Source: an uncultured Aquimarina sp.
GTDB lineage: Bacteria; Bacteroidota; Bacteroidia; Flavobacteriales; Flavobacteriaceae
Length of the DNA stretch: 61,646 nt
Direction: 5' to 3'
Assembly (NCBI GenBank): GCA_947498765.1
Contig: CANMLG010000027.1
Span: 1 to 61,646, forward strand
Made by a program: the position numbers and the translations under genes. Numbering within the stretch: position 1 is the stretch's first letter; the number at the start of each line of letters is the position of its first letter. Of this stretch, positions 10,647 to 19,572 are shown piece after piece. The notes under the pieces were generated by a model. That model was given only the letters and a program-made list of their open reading frames with translations, was not told the origin of the DNA and searched no databases.

Positions 10647-11900
10647 ATGGACAATACTACATTATTAACAAATAATGTATGGATGATGCTATGTACTGCA
10701 CTAGTATTTTTTATGCACTTAGGGTTTTCTTTTTTAGAAATTGGTTTGACCCGCCAAAAAAACACTATAAACATATTATTTAAAAACGTATTTATTATCT
10801 GTGTAGGACTCCTACTCTACTGCTTAGCTGGTTTTAATTTAATGTACCCTGGTTTTGCTGAGGGTTCATCTGGATTTTTTGCATTTGCAGGCTTTGGATT
10901 AGATTCTCCTCGAACTGCTACAGGCGCACTCGATTTAACTTATAATGGAGGCTATACCTATTGGACTGATTTCCTTTTTCAAGGAATGTTTGCTGCTACT
11001 GCTGCAACTATAGTATCGGGAGCTGTTGCCGAACGTATTAAGCTTGGTGCTTTTATGATATTTACACTTATCTACGTAGGCTTAGTATATCCTATTGCTG
11101 GCTCATGGGATTGGGGTGGCGGATGGCTTGAAATGCGTGAAACTCCATTTTATGATTTTGCTGGTTCTACATTAGTGCACTCCGTTGGTGGTTGGGCTGC
11201 TTTAGTTGCTGTAACACTCTTAGGAGCTAGAATTGGTAAATTCAATAAAGATGATGGTAAACCTCAAGTAATTCAAGGCCACAATATCCCTTTAGCAGCT
11301 GCTGGAGTTTTAATCCTTTGGTTAGGATGGTTTGGATTTAATGGAGGATCAGTACTTTCTGCTGATCCTGAGTTGACTTCACTTGTATTAGTTACCACAT
11401 CACTTGCAGCAGCAGCTGGAGGAGTTTCATGCTTTATTATTTCAACAATTGCCTATAAAAACTATGATTTAACCATGTTTTTAAATGGTATTTTAGGTGG
11501 ACTAGTTGGCATTACTGCTGGAGCCGATCAAATGAGTCCTACTGATGCTATTTTAATTGGTATTATTGCAGGTGGACTTATTGTTGCTGGAATTGCTTTA
11601 GTTGATCGTTTAAAATTAGATGACCCTGTTGGAGCCATCGCAGTTCACTTAATTTGTGGTATCTGGGGAACTTTAGCTGTAGGTGTTTTTGGTAATTTAG
11701 CTGGCATTGATCAATTAGTTACTCAATTGATTGGTATAGTATCTATTGGAGTATTTTGTGTTACCACTGCTTTTGTAATCATATTCACTTTAAAGAAAAC
11801 TATTGGAATCCGTGTATCGGAAGAAGAAGAAGTTGAAGGTCTTGATTTACATGAACATGGCATGGATGCTTATCCTGATTTTAGAATTGATCAGCATTAA
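10647..11900 (+). CDS. amt: Ammonium transporter (copy 2)
   Basis: A 417-residue Amt/Mep/Rh channel, clearly a paralogue of copy 1 but more diverged than the P-II genes are from each other. Pore histidine segments are DFAGSTLVHSVGGWAALVA and AIAVHLICGIWG. The C-terminal tail IRVSEEEEVEGLDLHEHGMDAYPDF is conserved. The loop between the first helices carries an insertion compared with copy 1 (SPRTATGALDLTYNGGYTY). The two channels may differ in affinity or in the conditions under which they are made; sequence alone cannot say. Confidence 0.95.
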   Translation: MDNTTLLTNNVWMMLCTALVFFMHLGFSFLEIGLTRQKNTINILFKNVFIICVGLLLYCLAGFNLMYPGFAEGSSGFFAFAGFGLDSPRTATGALDLTYNGGYTYWTDFLFQGMFAATAATIVSGAVAERIKLGAFMIFTLIYVGLVYPIAGSWDWGGGWLEMRETPFYDFAGSTLVHSVGGWAALVAVTLLGARIGKFNKDDGKPQVIQGHNIPLAAAGVLILWLGWFGFNGGSVLSADPELTSLVLVTTSLAAAAGGVSCFIISTIAYKNYDLTMFLNGILGGLVGITAGADQMSPTDAILIGIIAGGLIVAGIALVDRLKLDDPVGAIAVHLICGIWGTLAVGVFGNLAGIDQLVTQLIGIVSIGVFCVTTAFVIIFTLKKTIGIRVSEEEEVEGLDLHEHGMDAYPDFRIDQH

Positions 11901-11930
11901 ACATTGATGATTTTATTATATAAAATGCAA

Positions 11931-11966
11931 AAAAGAGACTGCCTTTTCTGGCAGTCTCTTTTTTGT
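11931..11966. terminator. Bidirectional terminator between amt copy 2 and the beta-helix gene
   Basis: A perfect 13-bp stem (11931-11943 with 11950-11962, core AGAGACTGCC) with A and T tracts on the two sides. It lies between convergent genes and can stop both. Confidence 0.9.
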
Positions 11967-11984
11967 TGAAAGTATAATCTACTT

Positions 11985-14483
11985 CTAGTTATTAATAACA
12001 ATTCGTTCTATTCTTTTAAAAGTATCTCCTTTAAACTCTAGTATATATGCTCCGTTAGCTAATTTGCTTACGTCGATATCATTTGTGTTTAGAGGTTTGC
12101 TTAATACCTTTGCTCCTTGCATATTGTAAATAATAACAGTATTAAATTCTTCTATGTTATCTAGAAATACGGTATGTTGAGCTGGATTTGGGTAAAAAGT
12201 GATCTCAGGCTGATTATTATCTAGCAATTTAGCTCCTGATACACTTGCAAAACTCCATTGCTGATTTTGGTTGGTGTTACTACTAGCCCACAAGTATACA
12301 TTTTGCTCTCTAGCACCTCCATTACCACCATCAATTGAAAAACCTGGTGCGTTACGTTTTTCTAATCGGAAATTTCCATTGATATTCACTTTTCGCCAAT
12401 GTTGATTTTGGTTGTTTGCACCACAAGTAAATAATTTTACATTTTGCCCATTAGCGCCACCATTACCTCCATCTAGGCAAAAATTAGTATTCTTCTTTCT
12501 GTAGCTATAAAAACCATTTCCTCTATCAATTTCTTCCCACTGTTGATTAACATTTCCTGTATTTCTACTCCACAAATACACATTTTGTTGATTAGCTCCT
12601 CCATTGTTGCCATCAATAGAAAAACCAGATGCATTTCGTTTGGTTAAAACAAATGTTGGATTATTGTTTCCTCCGTTACCACCACCGGTATTGGCAGTAC
12701 CATTAATACGAACTTCACCAATATGTAAAAAGTTTGTTCCAGCTAATTGTACTCGTACGTAACGTCCTCTTCTGTTTATATTAATATTTGTTGGACTTGC
12801 AGCCTCTCCTGCGGTAAAAAAGTTGCCTACTCCAGACTGATTAATTGTTTGGTTTAAATTTTTAGAAGTAAAGGCATTATTTGATACTAATACATGAAAC
12901 CTTTGTAACCTGTTTTGACAACAATCCGCTCTGTTGAATACTTGAATGTTAGTAATCTGTGATAGACTTCCTAAATCAATTTCCCACCAAGCATTAGCAT
13001 CATTATTGGTATGCGTAAATATATTTGTATTTCCATCAATAGCTCTTTGAGCATTAAAATCATTATTATTTTGATAGGTACTAGACTGAGATACTGTTTT
13101 ACCTATAGCTAAATTTGTCCCTCCTCCATTTGTTGGCGGTGCAGGAGTTGGCGTTGGTGCTGGTGTTGGTGGATTAACTACAACTGGCGGGTTTGATGGT
13201 GCTGGATTATTATTTGTGCCTGGTGTATAATAGTATACATCATCAAAAGTATTTGTTTTAGGATCTTCGTAAGGTAATTTTCTTGTTATCGATTGCCAAA
13301 CATAGTTATTTCTAAACGTTATACTTTCTCTTACAATTCTTCTTCGTGGATTTAAAACAAAACCTCGGTTTCCTTTATTTAAATCGGCATAAAAAACATG
13401 ATTGTTTGAATAGGTATTATCTCTGGTTGGTGGTTGCGTAGTTTCGCTACCATTTTCCTGAAAAGCTAATGCACGTCTGTCTGCATTTGGCATAAACATA
13501 CCTACGTTTTGATCAACTACAGTATTCTCCACAGCAATTTCTGTCCAAATCATAAAACGATCCCCTGTGTGACATACTACATTTTTAAGTACATCGGTAT
13601 TCTTTGCAAAAGCGTCTACATCAATACCATCTACTTTGGCTTCAAAAATTAAATTTTTTGAAACTTCTACATTATTTGTAGCCTTTATATGTATGGCCCT
13701 CCTTTCAGAATTATATATAAAGTTCCCTTCTAATTTACTATCAACAGTATTATTAATAAATAACACATTACGGCAACGCTCAAAATTGATTCCTGATATT
13801 TCAAGATTTCGTACAAATCTTGTAAATACACCTGCACAACGACCGTTTGTAATTATTTTACCACGTTTGGTCCCAAAGAAATTAACATTAGTTTTTCTGT
13901 TTCTATTATTAGTTCCTCTTACCTCAAATACTCCATTTACAACATCGGATACCGAAAATTCATCTGGTGTTGTTCCATTAGGTTGTGGTCCGGTATAGGT
14001 TACTGTTCCATCAATCCAAATAGTGGTATTGCTACCTACTTGAATAAATTTTGAAATGGCATCAATCGTAATATTTCCTCTAAAAATAAATGTTCCACCA
14101 TTGTTTGCTATGGCATTTCTATTTTGTTCTAAATTCGATTGATTTACAATTGTTCCCTGACCTGTATATGTATTTCGCCGAGCTGCTAGTAAAGCTGACG
14201 TCTCTCTTACCGCTGCCATACCCGCAATATGGTTTGCAAATAGACCATCGGTTAGTCTGGAGTTTATAACTGATTGTGGTATTTGTGCATTTCTCAATAA
14301 GGTTTTAATGTCATTGGCATTACCTGTTGGCGCTGGAGCGGTTCGAACACATACATCATTGCCTCCATTATTATCCGCTTGTACACGATTACAATTTCGA
14401 CCATCTTGAAAAATTTGGGCATTAAGGCTTGAACAGAATATTACTGCACCTAGTAATATCCTTTTTGTCTTTTTAAAATTCAT
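11985..14483 (-). CDS. Secreted beta-helix protein with CBM32-like, ricin-type and T9SS sorting domains
   Basis: An 832-residue secreted protein. The start at 14483 gives a signal peptide (MNFKKTKRILLGAVIFCSSLNAQ); a longer frame begins 29 codons upstream but would bury it. In order: a right-handed parallel beta-helix region (repeats such as NLEISGINFERCRNVLFINNTVD) like pectate-lyase-fold enzymes; a Pro/Thr/Ala linker; an F5/8 type C (CBM32-like) domain (AIGKTVSQSSTYQNNNDFNA to the HIGEVRI strand); a ricin-type beta-trefoil with three FSIDGGNGGA...QNQQW repeats; and a type IX secretion sorting domain (FYPNPAQHTVFLDN to KRIERIVINN). It probably binds and perhaps cleaves a polysaccharide; no catalytic family is claimed. 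It is monocistronic. Confidence 0.85.
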   Translation of the reverse strand: MNFKKTKRILLGAVIFCSSLNAQIFQDGRNCNRVQADNNGGNDVCVRTAPAPTGNANDIKTLLRNAQIPQSVINSRLTDGLFANHIAGMAAVRETSALLAARRNTYTGQGTIVNQSNLEQNRNAIANNGGTFIFRGNITIDAISKFIQVGSNTTIWIDGTVTYTGPQPNGTTPDEFSVSDVVNGVFEVRGTNNRNRKTNVNFFGTKRGKIITNGRCAGVFTRFVRNLEISGINFERCRNVLFINNTVDSKLEGNFIYNSERRAIHIKATNNVEVSKNLIFEAKVDGIDVDAFAKNTDVLKNVVCHTGDRFMIWTEIAVENTVVDQNVGMFMPNADRRALAFQENGSETTQPPTRDNTYSNNHVFYADLNKGNRGFVLNPRRRIVRESITFRNNYVWQSITRKLPYEDPKTNTFDDVYYYTPGTNNNPAPSNPPVVVNPPTPAPTPTPAPPTNGGGTNLAIGKTVSQSSTYQNNNDFNAQRAIDGNTNIFTHTNNDANAWWEIDLGSLSQITNIQVFNRADCCQNRLQRFHVLVSNNAFTSKNLNQTINQSGVGNFFTAGEAASPTNININRRGRYVRVQLAGTNFLHIGEVRINGTANTGGGNGGNNNPTFVLTKRNASGFSIDGNNGGANQQNVYLWSRNTGNVNQQWEEIDRGNGFYSYRKKNTNFCLDGGNGGANGQNVKLFTCGANNQNQHWRKVNINGNFRLEKRNAPGFSIDGGNGGAREQNVYLWASSNTNQNQQWSFASVSGAKLLDNNQPEITFYPNPAQHTVFLDNIEEFNTVIIYNMQGAKVLSKPLNTNDIDVSKLANGAYILEFKGDTFKRIERIVINN

Positions 14484-14644
14484 GAGCTTATTAGTTGTTG
14501 ATTTATATAAATTTAACAATAACATTATCGTATTATTAAAAAAAAATGAACTATTTATCTTACAACACAATTACACCTATATTTTAATGAGATTTTTATA
14601 ATTTTTAATCCTAAAATTAATTACAAGCTTTGATTCTTTTTTTT

Positions 14645-14732
14645 GCGTGAGGGATTGTAATGGAAATCCCGCAACCTGACGCTAGGAAGTGTGAGGAATT
14701 GCATTGAAAAGCCCGACCCTTGTGGTCACGCC
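14645..14732 (+). ncRNA. Structured intergenic element closed by GCGTGA/TCACGC
   Basis: GCGTGA (14645-14650) pairs perfectly with TCACGC (14726-14731) and encloses smaller hairpins: GGGATT with AATCCC (14651-14670), a GCAA...TTGC arm, and GACC-GGTC near the 3' end containing GCCCGACCC. It is markedly more GC-rich than its surroundings. I recall similar GCGTGAGGGATTG...GCCCGA elements being scattered through flavobacterial intergenic regions. It may be related to a published flavobacterial RNA motif, which I cannot confirm. The strand is guessed. It lies in the 319-base gap between two divergent genes, where nothing else is visible. Confidence 0.5.
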
Positions 14733-14802
14733 TATACATTTTTTTCTAAATAATTTTTGTTCTTAGCTTAATTTTTAAATTTTATAATAATAGCTTTGCC
14801 CT

Positions 14803-16200
14803 ATGATTGGAAAGACAAACGACACGATTACTGCATTAGCTTCTGCTGCTGGAGCTGGAGCTGTTGCTATTATTAGAGTTTCGGGACCGGATGCTTTTGC
14901 TATTGTTTCTTCTATTTTTTTGGCTAAAAGCCAGAAAGATATTATTAAACAAGCATCACATACAATACATTTAGGGCATATAAAAGATGGACATAAAGTA
15001 TTGGATGAAGTATTAGTTTCCCTTTTTAAAAATCCAAAATCATATACTGGCGAGGATGTTATTGAAATAAATTGCCATGGAAGTGCTTATATCCAGCAAG
15101 AAATTTTGCAACTATTACTCCGTAAAGGCTGTAGAATGGCTGATGCTGGTGAATTTACGCTTAGAGCATTCCTTAACGGGAAAATGGATTTAAGTCAAGC
15201 TGAAGCCGTGGCTGATTTAATTGCTAGTGACAGTGAAGCGGCTCATAAAATTGCTATTCAGCAAATGCGAGGTGGTTTTAGTAATGAAATTAAACATTTG
15301 AGAGACCAGCTTTTAAATTTTGCTTCATTACTAGAGTTAGAACTTGATTTTGCTGAGGAAGATGTGGAGTTTGCTGACAGAACTCAATTTGTTACTTTAC
15401 TTTCTAAAATAGAGCTTATTTTAAAAAGACTTATTGATTCCTTTGCTATAGGTAATGTGATTAAAAATGGTATTCCTGTTTCCATTGTAGGTGCTCCTAA
15501 TGTAGGAAAATCTACCCTTTTAAATGCTTTATTAAACGAAGAGCGTGCCATAGTTTCGGATATTGCTGGTACTACACGTGATACTGTTGAAGACGAGATT
15601 AGTATTGGTGGATTACGTTTCCGATTTATTGATACGGCAGGAATCCGCGAAACCAATGATGTGGTTGAAGGTATCGGAATTCAAAAAACTTTTGAAAAAA
15701 TTAATCAAGCGCAAGTGGTTATCTATTTAGTGGATGGTACGCAATTAGTAATTGATCAACTTGATGGTTTTAAAAATGAAATTGCTCAAATTAAAAATAA
15801 GCATCCTCAAAAACCTTTACTGATTATAGGAAATAAAGCGGATAGGATTGACTCCGAAACTAAAAAGAATATACTTACTGAAATTCCGAATTTGTTATTT
15901 ATTTCAGCTAAACAAAAAACGGGTGTGGAACAGCTTACTGACAAGCTTCTCAGTTTTGTTAATGACGGTTCCTTACGCAATGATGAAACTATTGTTACTA
16001 ATTCTAGACATTACGATTCCTTAATTAAATCTCTTGAAGAAATACAAACCGTGCAAGCTGGAATGCAAAGTAATTTGAGTGGAGACCTACTTGCTATTGA
16101 CCTTAGAGAAGCGCTTTTCCATTTAGGCAATATTACTGGTGAAGTTACTAATGATGAATTGTTGGGTAATATTTTTGCTAATTTTTGTATTGGGAAGTAA
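14803..16200 (+). CDS. mnmE: tRNA U34 modification GTPase MnmE
   Basis: A 465-residue GTPase that works with MnmG to make the cmnm5 modification at wobble U34 of certain tRNAs. It has the N-terminal tetrahydrofolate-binding domain (TITALASAAGAGAVAIIRVSGPDA), the helical domain split around the G domain, the P-loop GAPNVGKST (residues 230-238), DTAGIR switch II, NKAD and the essential C-terminal FCIGK. The gene is intact, but its last 16 bases form the left attachment repeat of a mobile element, which has restored the stop codon. It is monocistronic. Confidence 0.97.
   Translation: MIGKTNDTITALASAAGAGAVAIIRVSGPDAFAIVSSIFLAKSQKDIIKQASHTIHLGHIKDGHKVLDEVLVSLFKNPKSYTGEDVIEINCHGSAYIQQEILQLLLRKGCRMADAGEFTLRAFLNGKMDLSQAEAVADLIASDSEAAHKIAIQQMRGGFSNEIKHLRDQLLNFASLLELELDFAEEDVEFADRTQFVTLLSKIELILKRLIDSFAIGNVIKNGIPVSIVGAPNVGKSTLLNALLNEERAIVSDIAGTTRDTVEDEISIGGLRFRFIDTAGIRETNDVVEGIGIQKTFEKINQAQVVIYLVDGTQLVIDQLDGFKNEIAQIKNKHPQKPLLIIGNKADRIDSETKKNILTEIPNLLFISAKQKTGVEQLTDKLLSFVNDGSLRNDETIVTNSRHYDSLIKSLEEIQTVQAGMQSNLSGDLLAIDLREALFHLGNITGEVTNDELLGNIFANFCIGK
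16185..16200 (+). repeat. attL-like direct repeat at the mnmE 3' end
   Basis: TTGTATTGGGAAGTAA ends exactly at the mnmE stop codon and recurs identically at 38626-38641. An integrase gene begins 171 bases inside. The same gene end is the known target of SGI1-type islands in Gammaproteobacteria. Confidence 0.85.
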
Positions 16201-16300
16201 CAAAAGTAAACAAAGACAATTAAAAGCAATAAAAACTAATTAAATCAACACTTTAACATTATTCAAGTTGATCTTATTTGTTTTTTATATTGTTATTTTT

Positions 16301-16371
16301 GTACTTTTATTACACCAAAAGTACACCTTTTATTTAAAAAACATTAAAAGATGTACTAAAGTACATCTTTT
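16301..16371. repeat. Inverted repeats directly before the integrase start
   Basis: GTACTTTT (16301-16308) pairs with AAAAGTAC (16317-16324). AAAAGATGTAC (16346-16356) pairs with GTACATCTTTT (16361-16371), whose last base touches the integrase ATG. A third related copy is GTACACCTTTTA (16321-16332). They may be integrase arm or excisionase sites, or an operator that also hides the integrase ribosome site. Confidence 0.6.
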
Positions 16372-17505
16372 ATGAAAATATCCTTAAAAAAGAAAAAGCT
16401 AGCTAGTGGTAAACTTAGCTTATATATTGAATACTACAAAGGCTCTCACATTGATAATAATGGTATTAAAAAGCATAACAGGGATTTTGAGTATTTAAAG
16501 ATGTATTTAAATGGTGATCCTAAGTCACCTAAAGAGAAAAAAGAAAACAAAGAAACCTTAACACTTGCCGAAAATATACTAGCTCTAAGACAAGCCGATG
16601 TTATAAAAGGTAAATACGAGATAAAAAACACTAATAAATTAAAGACTTCTTTTTTAACCTACTATACCCAACTGAAAGAGGAACGTTATGAGAGTAAAGG
16701 CAACTATGACAATTGGGATGCTGCATACAAGCATCTTGAAAAATATTGTTCTTCTTCTATTACATTCAATGAAATTAACGAAGATTTTATAAAAAATTTC
16801 AAGAAATATTTAATTGAGAAAGCATTAACAAAAAGCGGCACTCCTCTATCTCAAAACTCTAAATACACTTATTTTAATAAAGTTAAAGCTGCCATAAAAA
16901 GTGCTTATGAAGAAGGTTATTTAGAAAAAAACATTCTTAAAAATATTAAAGGTTTCGAGCAAGGGGAATCAACTAGAGAATACCTTACTCATAATGAACT
17001 TCAAGCATTAGCTACAGCTGAATGCAAATACATCATGCTCAAAAATGCATTTTTATTTTCATGCTTATGTGGTTTACGTTGGTCCGACATTAATAAAATG
17101 ATTTGGTCCGAAGTGCGTGACGAAGATAATGGCTTCAGAATTATATTTAAACAAAAGAAAACGGACGGATTAGAGTATTTATATATTTCAGACCAAGCTA
17201 GAGAATTATTAGGAGAAAGAACTAATGAAAGTGATCGTGTATTTGTTGGTTTAAAATACGGAGCACATTTCAATGCTGAAATTTTACGTTGGTGTATGCG
17301 TGCTGGAATCACTAAACACATTACTTTTCATAGCGCTAGGCATACAAATGCGGTGCTTTTACTTGAAAATGGAGCGGATATATATACAGTCTCTAAAAGA
17401 TTAGGCCATAAAGAAATTAGAACAACAGAAATCTATGCTAAAATCATTGATAAAAAGATGAAAGAGGCTGCTAATATTATACCTAAAATAAAGATTGAGT
17501 TATGA
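16372..17505 (+). CDS. Tyrosine site-specific recombinase (integrase)
   Basis: A 377-residue XerC/D-type recombinase of the kind carried by Bacteroidota mobile elements, with an N-terminal arm-binding region, a SAM-like core-binding domain and a C-terminal catalytic domain. Catalytic residues are visible: Arg236 (CGLRWSD), a Lys in KQKKTDG, His320/Arg323 (HSARH), His346 (LGHKEIRTT) and the nucleophile Tyr355 (EIYAKI). It lies just inside attL and reads inward, as expected for the enzyme that integrated this element. The stop overlaps the next ATG by 4 bases (ATGA), so the following gene is translationally coupled. Confidence 0.93.
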   Translation: MKISLKKKKLASGKLSLYIEYYKGSHIDNNGIKKHNRDFEYLKMYLNGDPKSPKEKKENKETLTLAENILALRQADVIKGKYEIKNTNKLKTSFLTYYTQLKEERYESKGNYDNWDAAYKHLEKYCSSSITFNEINEDFIKNFKKYLIEKALTKSGTPLSQNSKYTYFNKVKAAIKSAYEEGYLEKNILKNIKGFEQGESTREYLTHNELQALATAECKYIMLKNAFLFSCLCGLRWSDINKMIWSEVRDEDNGFRIIFKQKKTDGLEYLYISDQARELLGERTNESDRVFVGLKYGAHFNAEILRWCMRAGITKHITFHSARHTNAVLLLENGADIYTVSKRLGHKEIRTTEIYAKIIDKKMKEAANIIPKIKIEL

Positions 17506-18605
17506 AAAAATTATTTGAGCTATTTCTACACAAAACAGTTTTTTTTAATAGTAAAACTTTTATTTTATCAATAATCGCTGTTCCATTTATCCCTCTAATA
17601 TTACTAGCAATCGATTTTGAATTAGATCGATTTAATAATGATATATTCTACAGGGGAATATATTTAACTTCAATTATAATACTATTAATTTTCTTTCCTT
17701 TTTTTATAAAAATCATAAGAAATGCAAAAAAAGATTCAAAGAACTTTGGTTATATAAAATATATCAGTTGTTCTGTAGATACCTTCAAATTATTTAAGAA
17801 AACCGATCAAATCAAATTTTACAATACAATAATAATTGCCATCAGAGAAAAAGATCTAAAATATTCCCAATCTAGAAGTAACAAATACAACCCATCACAA
17901 AATGATTTTTTAAAAACAATTAACACTGAAAATTTCAAAGAAAAAATTCTATACGAATTAGATTTTGAAAGATTTCAAGATATTATTAATAGCTATAAAA
18001 GAAAAGAATGGATAAGGCAAATTTTTTGGTATAAGTATAAATTTAGAGAAGGAGCAAAAATTATCTTGCAAAAGTTAACTAATCATCCTGACAATGTTGA
18101 TGTAGATGTATTAACAGAAGTATTCATAAATAATTTAAACTTAACCGAAAGTGGTGTCAACCTTAATCCAAAAGAATTAAAAACAGATATAGATTTAGTT
18201 TTAAATAATAAAAACAAACTTTCACCTAATTTAACTCTTGAACAAAAGGAAGTAATATTTGATTTCTTAAAATCTTATTTCAGAGTCTATACAGAACAGG
18301 ATATAAAAAATTTAATTAATCTAGACATACATTTGATAATTGGGCCCTTAAAATTAAAAAAAACCAATACATCATTATCTCTCCTTTTCCTTCTTTTATT
18401 AAAAAAAGAAGTATATTCTAGAGATGAAATTGATTCTATCTTTGATTGCAATAAAATAGAACCTTCTAGAGGATCTAGACAAAACTTTGACCGAAAAGTA
18501 TTTTCCAAGTACTTAAACTTCTACAAAAAGAATAAAAAAATAATCCATTTGAGCAAGGATTATAAAAAATCCGTATCCGTACTTGAATCATTAAAAACAA
18601 ATTAA
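17502..18605 (+). CDS. Membrane-anchored protein of unknown function
   Basis: A 367-residue protein I do not recognise. It has two N-terminal membrane segments (TFILSIIAVPFIPLILLAIDF and IYLTSIIILLIFFPFFIKII), then a charged, helix-rich cytoplasmic region rich in Lys, Asn and Asp with no enzymatic motif visible. It overlaps the integrase stop by 4 bases, so it is made with the integrase. It might assist element maintenance or be an accessory exclusion or sensing protein; this is only positional inference. Codon use is very AT-rich, like the rest of the element. Confidence 0.6.
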   Translation: MKKLFELFLHKTVFFNSKTFILSIIAVPFIPLILLAIDFELDRFNNDIFYRGIYLTSIIILLIFFPFFIKIIRNAKKDSKNFGYIKYISCSVDTFKLFKKTDQIKFYNTIIIAIREKDLKYSQSRSNKYNPSQNDFLKTINTENFKEKILYELDFERFQDIINSYKRKEWIRQIFWYKYKFREGAKIILQKLTNHPDNVDVDVLTEVFINNLNLTESGVNLNPKELKTDIDLVLNNKNKLSPNLTLEQKEVIFDFLKSYFRVYTEQDIKNLINLDIHLIIGPLKLKKTNTSLSLLFLLLLKKEVYSRDEIDSIFDCNKIEPSRGSRQNFDRKVFSKYLNFYKKNKKIIHLSKDYKKSVSVLESLKTN

Positions 18606-18757
18606 TACCTGTAAATCAATTGTTTAAAAATGATTTAGTAATCATTTTTTCATTTCTTAATATAATTTCCCATTATCATCATTTATTTGTCACCAGTTAA
18701 CAATTAGAAAACAAAAGCAACTGCACAGTTAATTATTAATCTATAACACCATAGATA

Positions 18758-19045
18758 ATGGACAATATAAAATTAGATGAAAGACTTAATAGAATAGAAC
18801 AATTACTATTAGGCTCTAAAAAAGTACTATCATTTGATGAAGCTTGTGATTATACAGGTATATCAAGAAGTTACTTATATAAACTAACTTCAAAAGGTGA
18901 AATAACCTTTAGCAAACCTAATGGCAAAATCATTTTCTTCTCAAAAGAAGATTTAGACAAATGGTTACTACGCAATAAACAGATTTCTAAATCAGAATTA
19001 AAAAACAAAGCTCTCAATTATGTGCTAAAAAACAAAAAAGCCTAA
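18758..19045 (+). CDS. Helix-turn-helix protein, excisionase-like
   Basis: A 95-residue protein with a MerR/excisionase-type winged helix: VLSFDEACDYTGISRSYLYKLTSKGEI, then a wing (FSKPNGKIIFFSKEDLDKWL). An N-terminal stretch (NIKLDERLNRIEQLLLGSK) looks like a short coiled coil. Such proteins in Bacteroidota elements act as recombination directionality factors or as regulators of excision and mobilisation genes. It is separated from the integrase unit by a 152-base gap that probably holds its promoter. Confidence 0.75.
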   Translation: MDNIKLDERLNRIEQLLLGSKKVLSFDEACDYTGISRSYLYKLTSKGEITFSKPNGKIIFFSKEDLDKWLLRNKQISKSELKNKALNYVLKNKKA

Positions 19046-19134
19046 AAAACAGCTTCCTACACTTTTTTTAGACTTTAAATCAATTACTAATTTGATATAG
19101 TACAAATGTACTGTATTCTATAGAACTTATAACT

Positions 19135-19572
19135 ATGGAAAATACAAATCCGTCCTATTATGCCATAATTCCAGCTTTTGTTAGATACGACAATAGATTG
19201 TCAGCTAATATGAAACTCATGTATGGTGAAATAACTTCATTAGCAAATAAAGAAGGTATATGTTGGGCTACTAACAAGTACTTTGCTGAACTTTATAATG
19301 TAACCAAAGAAACTGTAAGTTTTTGGATAAATACATTAATCAAATTTGACTACCTCGAAAGCAAACTAATCTACAAAAGAGGTACCAAGGAAATTCTTAA
19401 TAGGTATATAGCTCTAAAAGGGAACCCTATTATGAATAATCTTAATACCCCTATTACGAAAATCCTTAATGATAATAATACAAGTTTTAATAATAAACTT
19501 AATAATTCTTTTAAAAAGAAAATTTCAATTAAAGGAAATGTAATTAATGCTAATCCCAGAAAAAAGAAATGA
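19135..19572 (+). CDS. Helix-turn-helix protein, replication-initiation type
   Basis: A 145-residue protein with the HTH_36/DnaD-like pattern seen in phage and plasmid replication proteins: YYAIIPAFVRYDNRLSANMKLMYGEI, then NKEGICWATNKYFAELYNVTKETVSFWINTLIKFDYLESK. The C-terminal part is Asn/Lys-rich and probably disordered. The next gene, a DnaC-like ATPase, overlaps its stop by 4 bases. The pair resembles an initiator plus helicase loader, which would allow the excised circle to replicate. The role is inferred from this pairing. Confidence 0.65.
   Translation: MENTNPSYYAIIPAFVRYDNRLSANMKLMYGEITSLANKEGICWATNKYFAELYNVTKETVSFWINTLIKFDYLESKLIYKRGTKEILNRYIALKGNPIMNNLNTPITKILNDNNTSFNNKLNNSFKKKISIKGNVINANPRKKK

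Noticed and set aside
13636..13998. 120-codon plus-strand frame inside the beta-helix gene
   Set aside because: Antisense to a well-supported secreted protein; no domain or ribosome site.
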